Shown one piece after another: positions 7,569 through 12,382 of a stretch of DNA of 12,382 nt. The notes under the pieces were generated by a model. It was given only the letters and a program-made list of their open reading frames with translations, ran no database searches and was not told the DNA's origin. Within the stretch, counting starts at the first letter, position 1. The number at the start of each line of letters is the position of its first letter. Source of the DNA: Propionivibrio sp. (lineage in GTDB: Bacteria > Pseudomonadota > Gammaproteobacteria > Burkholderiales > Rhodocyclaceae); the NCBI GenBank assembly GCA_003249625.1, contig QKII01000458.1, positions 1-12,382 of the forward strand. Direction: 5' to 3'. A program made the position numbers and the translations under genes.

Positions 7569-9785
7569 ATGAACGTGATTTCGACTGATGATTCTGCCGC
7601 TCTGGTGGTTGCGCTGGGAAATAACCAGTCTCAAAGAACTTTTGGGGCTGGCGAGAATGTTCCGTGTCTCCTTCTGGTTGATGACGAACCCTTGCTTTTG
7701 AGTAGTCTGTGCGAATTACTCAAGGGACGCGGCTATCATCTGGTGACGGCATCGACGGGCTCAGAAGCCATCCGTCATCTTGAAGAGACGAAATTCGACC
7801 TCGCATTGCTGGACCTTCGCCTACCTGACTACAGCGGGCATGACATCATGGATGTCATCAACAGCCGGGGTATCGACACGAAAGTCATCGTTCTGAGCGG
7901 CGATACGGGGATCGATGCGGCAATTGGAGCACTGAAACGCGGTGCCTACGACTACCTGCGCAAACCACATACCCGGGAAGAACTGCTGACGACTGTCGAC
8001 AACGCGCTGAAACAAAAGCAACTGGAAAACGAAAATCACAACATTGCCTGGCAACTTGAGTGTTCGGAAAAGCTGTACCGCTATTTGGTCGACAGTTCGC
8101 CGGACATCATCTACACGCTGAACGGCGACGGACGATTTACCTTCATCAATGATCGTGTCCAGCAGCTACTCGGTTTTTCGCCATCGGAGCTAATCGGAAA
8201 ACACTATTCAGAGTTGGTCCACGATGAGGATCTCGAACGAGCACACTACGTATTCAACGAGCGACGAGTGGGCCAGCGCGCGTCGCGGAATGTCGAATTG
8301 CGCCTGAAAAGTAATCTGAAAAACGATCAGGATCTGACTTTCGAAAACACGCTCATGACCATCTCGTTCAATTCGATGGGCATGTACGCCGTCGGCGTCG
8401 CCCCCGAACAGCGCAAGTTCTTCGGCACCTATGGCGTAGCGCGCGACGTCACCGAGCGAAAGCGTGCCGAAGCGATGATTTCCTATCAGGCCTACCACGA
8501 CATCCTCACCGATCTGCCTAACCGGAGTCTCTTCAAGGATCGCCTCGGTCTCGCCGTAATACAGGCCAAGCGGAATCGCTGCGGACTTGCAGTGATGTTC
8601 ATCGATCTTGACCGTTTCAAACTGGTCAACGACACCCTGGGTCATGTCAAGGGTGACGAATTGCTGCAGCAGGTCGCCATTCGCCTGAAGAATTGTTTGC
8701 GACGCGGCGATACGCTGGCTCGGCTCGGCGGCGACGAGTTTACGGTCGTGCTGCCGGAACTGCGAGAGAAGAACGACGCCAAGCTCATCGCAGAGAAATT
8801 CCTCGAAACCTTTCGCCTGCCGTTCTTTCTTGAAGGTAACGAGTTTCACATCTCGGCGAGCATTGGCATTTCGATCTATCCAGATGACGGAGAATCGATT
8901 GACGAACTGCTGCGTCATGCAGACATGGCGATGTACCACGTCAAGGCGCAGGGCAAGAATGACCATGCCTTCTACGAAGAAGCCATGTACGACGCCACGT
9001 ATCGCGAGATGACGCTGGAGAAGAGCATCCGGCAGGCGATCGAGCAGAACGAGTTGGTCATGTATTACCAGCCGCAAGTCGATGTTGTGACTGGGGCCGT
9101 TTCCGGAGCGGAAGCGCTAATTCGCTGGAATCACCCTGAGCGAGGCTTGCTCTCGCCTGGCGAATTCCTGCCCTTCGCAGAAGAACACGGACTGATGATT
9201 CCGATCAGCGACTGGATGCTCGAAGCTGTATGCAGGGACATGCGTGACAGAAATATGGCCGGACTGGTGCCGATTCGCATTTCGATGAATATTTCGCCGC
9301 AGTATCTCGACCGGGGAGACTTTGCTGAACGGATGCGTCAAGTACTGCCGCAATATAGTATTCCGCCGGAACAGATCGAAGTCGAAATTACAGAGAATAT
9401 TTGCATCCGCAACCCGCAGCACGTCAACGAGCAACTGACCCGTCTTTGCCAGATTGGCGTCAGTGTGGCGATCGACGATTTCGGTACGGGGTATTCATCG
9501 CTCTCCTACCTGCACCGTTTCCCGATTCACACGGTAAAGATAGACCAGTCGTTCGTGAAGGAAATTCAGCGCGAGGATGGGCATTTCCCGGTTGTTCTGG
9601 CCATAATCTCGATTGCAAAGGGGCTTGGACTCAACCTTATCGCTGAAGGCGTCGAATCAGAAGTGCAGGCGCGCTATCTTGAGCAGTGCGGCTGTGTAAC
9701 GATGCAGGGATATCACTACTTCCAGCCGCTTCCCGCCCGCACTCTTTTCGAAGTACTGAGTCACAAACAGGCAATCTGTTGCTGA
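7569..9785 (+). CDS. Response regulator with REC-PAS-GGDEF-EAL, bifunctional c-di-GMP enzyme
   Basis: A 738-residue cytoplasmic regulator. REC (about 33-148) has the acidic pair in LVDDEP (D38, D39), phospho-acceptor D82 in LLDLRLPD, and K132 in RKP. PAS (about 165-295) follows, then GGDEF (300-470) with FIDLDRFK and an intact GGDEF at 387-391, preceded by the inhibitory RxxD (R378-D381). The EAL domain (480-735) keeps E515 of EAL, N574, E606, the DDFGTG pair D636-D637, K657, E693 and Q713, spaced like the catalytic residues of studied EAL phosphodiesterases. Both synthesis and breakdown of c-di-GMP are thus possible; which one dominates cannot be read from sequence. Phosphorylation by the kinase encoded just upstream probably switches it. 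ATG 7569 has a weak SD (GTGAGA). Confidence 0.93.
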   Translation: MNVISTDDSAALVVALGNNQSQRTFGAGENVPCLLLVDDEPLLLSSLCELLKGRGYHLVTASTGSEAIRHLEETKFDLALLDLRLPDYSGHDIMDVINSRGIDTKVIVLSGDTGIDAAIGALKRGAYDYLRKPHTREELLTTVDNALKQKQLENENHNIAWQLECSEKLYRYLVDSSPDIIYTLNGDGRFTFINDRVQQLLGFSPSELIGKHYSELVHDEDLERAHYVFNERRVGQRASRNVELRLKSNLKNDQDLTFENTLMTISFNSMGMYAVGVAPEQRKFFGTYGVARDVTERKRAEAMISYQAYHDILTDLPNRSLFKDRLGLAVIQAKRNRCGLAVMFIDLDRFKLVNDTLGHVKGDELLQQVAIRLKNCLRRGDTLARLGGDEFTVVLPELREKNDAKLIAEKFLETFRLPFFLEGNEFHISASIGISIYPDDGESIDELLRHADMAMYHVKAQGKNDHAFYEEAMYDATYREMTLEKSIRQAIEQNELVMYYQPQVDVVTGAVSGAEALIRWNHPERGLLSPGEFLPFAEEHGLMIPISDWMLEAVCRDMRDRNMAGLVPIRISMNISPQYLDRGDFAERMRQVLPQYSIPPEQIEVEITENICIRNPQHVNEQLTRLCQIGVSVAIDDFGTGYSSLSYLHRFPIHTVKIDQSFVKEIQREDGHFPVVLAIISIAKGLGLNLIAEGVESEVQARYLEQCGCVTMQGYHYFQPLPARTLFEVLSHKQAICC

Positions 9786-9961
9786 CTGGTTGCCTTATCG
9801 CAATGACTCATGCTAACCCGCCAGGAAAACAGCGCCAGTACCGCGTGCGGTGAGCATCGGTTAGTCGGTATATCCGTTTTCTCTGTCTTGACAGAGACAC
9901 TCAGCGCTAAGGTGCTGCCGCCGGTCAGCAGAGCTTCAACTGGAAACGAAACCTAATATAA

Positions 9962-10104
9962 GCTTGCCTGCTCCCTATTGCTTGCTCGACCCGCCACAGG
10001 GGCAGAATCGAGGCCGAAACCCGGCAAGCCGCCGCTACGCAGCCGCATGCTTTCCCTTGAGAAGTTAGCTTTCTCTCGTTTGAGCAGAGACTGCTCAAAC
10101 TTTT
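9962..10104 (+). ncRNA. Candidate small RNA or structured 3' UTR
   Basis: Outer arms GCTTGCC (9962-9968) and GGCAAGC (10023-10029) are complementary and enclose a second pair, CTCGA (9985-9989) with TCGAG (10008-10012). A small hairpin GAGAA/TTCTC (10059-10075) and a strong intrinsic terminator (10078-10104) follow. A -10-like TAATAT lies at 9954-9959 directly ahead, without a good -35 box. The arrangement resembles an independent small RNA of about 140 nt, but it could equally be the 3' end of the kinase/response-regulator transcript. No known RNA family was recognised. Confidence 0.28.
10078..10104 (+). terminator. Perfect 10-bp hairpin terminator
   Basis: GTTTGAGCAG (10078-10087) and CTGCTCAAAC (10091-10100) form a perfect stem with loop AGA, followed by TTTT (10101-10104). 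The T-run is only on the plus-strand side, so it terminates rightward transcription, either from the response regulator gene about 290 bases upstream or from a small RNA. Its GC content is moderate. Confidence 0.8.
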
Positions 10105-10149
10105 GCACGAAACAGGGATAACTGCGACGTCTCCTTGAAATCAACACAG

Positions 10150-11529
10150 TTAATAGCGATTTTGAGCTGGAATTAGTTCGGCAGACTCGAGGTCGCAATG
10201 GGTTCTGCTATTACTGAGCGCCGAAATGAACTTTTGCCACAGGATGTCCGGCTCGGTAAGCCGAAAGCCGTAGCAGCTGGAGGATGCTCCATCGCTCGCC
10301 CTGCTCAGGGCCACGGCGCGGAGATGTGATACGTCGGCGCGGCCCAGCTGTATCGTAGTGTCACACCAGATATTGAGCGGAAGCGGGTTGTGGGCTCGTG
10401 CTACGAAATCGTAGGGAGAAACTTCGATGACCTCAATCAGGATGTCCCCGCTGATACCCTCCGGCGCAAGGAATGTGATGCGCGCCGGACATTTCACGGA
10501 GAACCGTTTCTGGTGCCTGTCCACACACGGATAATTGCGTTCCACACCGGAAAGCGACGGCAAAATAGCCTTGTACTCGGGCAGATCATAGATTGAATGA
10601 AGCAAAACCTTGTGATGGTCACTCAGGTTTGCGAAGACTTTCGTCCGAATGTTGAAAAAGTGATCCAGAAGCTCGGGCGTGAGCACTGGGTCGTTAGTGG
10701 TGAAGAAACGACGGGGAGGAAGCTGAATATTAGACAGCCTGGTTTCGATAAAGTACGCGAAAAGGTTACGATTACGTGGCTTCGAGCCGTAGTGCCTGCG
10801 AAATACTTCCGGTGCTTCGTCAAGATCCAAGGTGGCCCCTACTGCCGGCGCACCGTTAACGAAATCGTAGCTTTCGACCACGCTGGCCGCCAGTCGCCTG
10901 AAGAAGAGCATTGATTCGTACATCTCGATATGGCTCGGGTTGACCGCGATAAGCAGGTGCCGTGTGTCGAAAAATGTAGTGCAGTACTCATACATGAATT
11001 TCATGAGGGGAAACAGGACACTGCCCCCCGTTTTCCGGAAATTGCGATGTATCGCGAGTGCCGACACTTCGGCGATGTTGCCTTCCTTCTTGCGAACATC
11101 CGAGAGGTCGAAGATCGCCTGCGCCGGAACACCAAGCACACTTTCCCGGATCAGCGTTATCGTGCCAACTACCTGGCCATCGTACTTGGCGCAGAGCGTC
11201 GTCGTGGTCGGCAATGCATGATAGATCGTCACGCGCAACCCGGACGGGTCGGGCGTCATGAACCCGCTCTCGACGTAGGCATCGTGCAGAATTGAGAAAC
11301 AGGCCTCGAGTTCTTCCTTGGTCTCGGCAATTTTCAGAACCAGTTTTGGATTCGGGATCCGGCCGCAATCGATGAACGCGCGAAAGACCTTGAAACGCTG
11401 GCCGCGGGGAAGCCAGGAAATGGCCTTCCTGGTAGATTGATATACGAACCGCCGCACACGGGCAAGCCATCTCCTGAGTACATGGCTTTTCTTCGGAGAA
11501 AATGCTGTCCACGACGCAAGCATTCCCAT
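10150..11529 (-). CDS. N-acyl amino acid synthase-like (FeeM/GNAT) protein with C-terminal PilZ domain
   Basis: A 459-residue protein joining two domains. A basic N-terminus (13-45, many Arg/Lys) precedes a GNAT-type acyltransferase domain (about 65-265) of the FeeM/autoinducer-synthase-like kind: CFSILHDAYVESGFM (77-91), the core strand EVSALAI (154-160) and SMLFFRRLAASVVESY (206-221). FeeM-type enzymes use acyl carrier protein-bound fatty acids to make N-acyl amino acids; the substrate here is unknown. Residues 336-440 look like PilZ, a c-di-GMP receptor domain: RxxxR is R338-HQK-R342, but the second motif, usually D/NxSxxG, reads EVSPYD (369-374), so ligand binding is uncertain. ATG 11529 has a strong GAAGGGAG SD upstream. 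No membrane segment or signal peptide is evident. It converges on the kinase/response-regulator operon. The PilZ assignment is moderately sure. Confidence 0.75.
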   Translation of the reverse strand: MGMLASWTAFSPKKSHVLRRWLARVRRFVYQSTRKAISWLPRGQRFKVFRAFIDCGRIPNPKLVLKIAETKEELEACFSILHDAYVESGFMTPDPSGLRVTIYHALPTTTTLCAKYDGQVVGTITLIRESVLGVPAQAIFDLSDVRKKEGNIAEVSALAIHRNFRKTGGSVLFPLMKFMYEYCTTFFDTRHLLIAVNPSHIEMYESMLFFRRLAASVVESYDFVNGAPAVGATLDLDEAPEVFRRHYGSKPRNRNLFAYFIETRLSNIQLPPRRFFTTNDPVLTPELLDHFFNIRTKVFANLSDHHKVLLHSIYDLPEYKAILPSLSGVERNYPCVDRHQKRFSVKCPARITFLAPEGISGDILIEVIEVSPYDFVARAHNPLPLNIWCDTTIQLGRADVSHLRAVALSRASDGASSSCYGFRLTEPDILWQKFISALSNSRTHCDLESAELIPAQNRY

Positions 11530-11583
11530 GGCTGTCTCCCTTCAACAAAGCGCCCGGAAAGATGTTCCGCAGAGCCTTATCGT

Positions 11584-11618
11584 CACCAGCACGCCGATTT
11601 TTTCGTTATTGGCTGGTG
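11584..11618 (-). promoter_or_regulatory. Leader hairpin of the PilZ-acyltransferase gene
   Basis: CACCAGC (11584-11590) and GCTGGTG (11612-11618) are perfect 7-bp complements around a 21-base AT-rich loop. They lie 55-89 bases ahead of the start codon and almost exactly at the transcription start predicted from the candidate sigma-54 promoter, so they could form a 5'-end hairpin that protects the mRNA. Confidence 0.3.
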
Positions 11619-11627
11619 CAGGGCACG

Positions 11628-11643
11628 AGCAAGTTTTGCACCA
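11628..11643 (-). promoter_or_regulatory. Candidate sigma-54 (RpoN) promoter
   Basis: On the minus strand this reads TGGTGCAAAACTTGCT. It matches the RpoN consensus TGGCAC-N5-TTGCW at the essential -24 GG and -12 GC with the correct 10-base gap, and fully in TTGCT; three bases of the -24 half differ. Transcription would begin near 11617, giving a leader of about 88 bases. The AT-rich tract directly upstream (11650-11690) would suit an IHF-type bend, and dyads further up could bind an enhancer protein. Confidence 0.4.
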
Positions 11644-11869
11644 CAACTGGGGAACTATTTTATTTTTCTCTTATTAACATGAGGTTACGAATACCAACAT
11701 GTTCATATTCAAACTAGCCGAAAACCTTTTTGTAAAAATTCCCGACATTCGGTCATGGTTTTTCCCAGAATGTCCAATATTAACCCGACCCTAAATTGGC
11801 TATGGTTGACCAGTTCTCATTCGATCATGGTTCTTGATGACCGCTTGAATCACAAAACCGTCGCTAAGT

Positions 11870-11910
11870 CGCCCAAATCGCGAAGATCTCTTGGGGGTCG
11901 ATTTGGGGCG
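11870..11910. repeat. Inverted repeat, 11-bp arms
   Basis: CGCCCAAATCG (11870-11880) is complementary to CGATTTGGGGCG (11899-11910) apart from one extra G, with an 18-base loop. No T-run follows on either strand, so it is not an intrinsic terminator. Function is unknown. Confidence 0.5.
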
Positions 11911-11993
11911 CTCAGGTCAATGCGATTCATTGGTCAAGTCTCGCAAGAACCGGTGGTCAGGATGGTGCGATTGCGCAGTAAGAGGTAAGCGAT

Positions 11994-12027
11994 GCAGTCT
12001 CACGGAGACTGCGTACCCCAATTGGGG
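11994..12027. repeat. Two adjacent dyads
   Basis: GCAGTCTC (11994-12001) and GAGACTGC (12005-12012) form a perfect 8-bp dyad with spacer ACG. Three bases later CCCCAATTGGGG (12016-12027) is a perfect 12-base palindrome. Neither is followed by a T-run. They may be protein-binding sites or RNA hairpins; they lie about 370-400 bases upstream of the candidate RpoN start. Confidence 0.5.
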
Positions 12028-12205
12028 GTGGTTATGAAATGCCGACAAAAAACGCCGAGGGAAGCCTGGCCGCCAGCGACTCTCTGTTGCGCCGAATATC
12101 CATACATCTTCACAGCCAACCGTGCCGGCGATATTTTTCATGCCTCGATTTGCAACGTCGTGGCGCGCTGGCGGAATCCCTCAACGGTACGCCGACTGGG
12201 TTTCA

Positions 12206-12217
12206 ACTCAATTGAGT
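12206..12217. repeat. 12-base palindrome downstream of fliL
   Basis: ACTCAATTGAGT is a perfect palindrome 23 bases beyond the FliL stop on the minus strand. There is no T-run after it, so termination is not supported. Confidence 0.35.
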
Positions 12218-12240
12218 CGACACGCTGAGTCCTTATATGG

Positions 12241-12382
12241 CTACTGAATGATGAAATCTGTAAACAGAACTTCGCTGATGCCGGTTTTTGCGTTTTCATC
12301 CAACAATTTGTTGAGGCCATTGGCGATGCGTTCCTGCAATTCCTGTTTTCCCTTGGGAGTCAGTAATTCGGTCGGCGATTCG
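12241..12382 (-). CDS. fliL: FliL-family flagellar basal-body protein, C-terminal fragment
   Basis: The frame enters from the right edge of the window and ends at TAG (12241-12243, minus strand); 46 residues are visible and the start lies outside. FliL is a single-span inner-membrane protein next to the flagellar stator that supports motor torque. The visible tail carries family marks: LLTPKGKQELQERI, corresponding to the usual TPEGK segment followed by a helix, and the terminal strand VLFTDFIIQ, typical of FliL C-termini. fliL normally stands just ahead of fliM; here about 700 non-coding bases follow, so this may be a stand-alone FliL paralogue or the last gene of its operon. Assigning it to fliL itself rather than a paralogue is not possible from this fragment. 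Confidence 0.8.
   Translation of the reverse strand, partial: ESPTELLTPKGKQELQERIANGLNKLLDENAKTGISEVLFTDFIIQ

Larger units (their letters stand above)
9786..10149. other. Convergent intergenic region with inverted repeats, no convincing gene
   Basis: No plausible protein is seen; a minus-strand frame at 9953-10198 is arginine-rich and overlaps the end of the PilZ gene. A 7-bp dyad CTCTGTC/GACAGAG occupies 9881-9896 and contains TTGACA (9888-9893), but no good -10 box lies at the proper distance. Nested complementary arms and a terminator hairpin fill 9962-10104 and are listed separately. Confidence 0.6.
11530..12240. other. Long intergenic region with dyad symmetries, no convincing gene
   Basis: About 700 bases lie between the PilZ-acyltransferase start and the FliL end, both on the minus strand. 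Short frames are present on both strands (for example 11755-11988 and 12039-12215 plus) but none resembles a known family. Bases 11650-11720 are AT-rich. Dyads occur at 11584-11618, 11870-11910, 11994-12012, 12016-12027 and 12206-12217. No fliM or other flagellar gene follows FliL here. Confidence 0.6.

Noticed and set aside
9953..10198. Minus-strand 81-codon frame
   Set aside because: Arginine-rich, no family resemblance, and overlaps the end of the PilZ-acyltransferase gene and the terminator hairpin.
11755..11988. Plus-strand 77-codon frame
   Set aside because: No recognisable motif, no convincing ribosome binding site, and it runs through the 11870-11910 dyad.
12110..12150. Sigma-54 promoter on the minus strand (GGCACGGTTGGC)
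   Set aside because: The GG-to-GC gap is 8 bases instead of 10, so the essential spacing fails.
12039..12215. Plus-strand 58-codon frame after a G-rich SD-like stretch
   Set aside because: The SD-like G run belongs to the CCCCAATTGGGG palindrome, codon usage is ambiguous, two other frames are equally open and no family is recognised.

Overview
The window looks like the chromosome of a betaproteobacterium, most likely a Rhodocyclales-type organism (Dechloromonas/Azonexus-like). This rests on the adjacent prfB-lysS pair with a programmed +1 frameshift in prfB, a MetY-type direct-sulfhydrylation enzyme, many c-di-GMP proteins and the end of a FliL gene. The taxonomic call is inference; no rRNA or other marker is present. 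I see no tRNA, rRNA, CRISPR array or insertion sequence.

Layout. 1-538: an AT-rich non-coding stretch with a plausible promoter just ahead of prfB. 539-1643: prfB (release factor 2), whose first 27 codons lie in another frame and end in CTT TGA C after an SD-like CGGAGG. 1688-3193: lysS, followed by a hairpin terminator. 3340-4611: metY (O-acetylhomoserine sulfhydrylase). Directly behind it, 4622-5125 encodes a small degenerate GGDEF-domain protein that has lost its catalytic signature but keeps an RxxD inhibitory-site motif. A symmetric hairpin terminator follows, and on its other side a possible 32-codon minus-strand ORF (31-aa product) ends (5165-5263).

5399-9785: a two-gene signalling operon, an HDOD-GAF-histidine kinase and a REC-PAS-GGDEF-EAL response regulator with all expected cyclase and phosphodiesterase residues. 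9786-10149: a non-coding stretch with nested inverted repeats and a perfect 10-bp terminator hairpin, a candidate small RNA or structured 3' UTR. 10150-11529 (minus): a GNAT/FeeM-type N-acyl amino acid synthase-like protein fused to a C-terminal PilZ domain, with a strong ribosome binding site and a candidate sigma-54 promoter. 11530-12240: about 700 bases without a convincing gene but rich in dyad symmetries. 12241-12382 (minus): the last 46 codons of a FliL-family gene.

How it fits together. Four genes can be tied to cyclic di-GMP: the degenerate GGDEF protein (possible binder), the kinase/response-regulator pair (makes and/or breaks the messenger) and the PilZ-acyltransferase fusion (possible effector making a lipid product). 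The neighbouring FliL end points to motility. A c-di-GMP-controlled lipoamino-acid pathway is the most interesting hypothesis here, but it rests on domain identities and proximity only.
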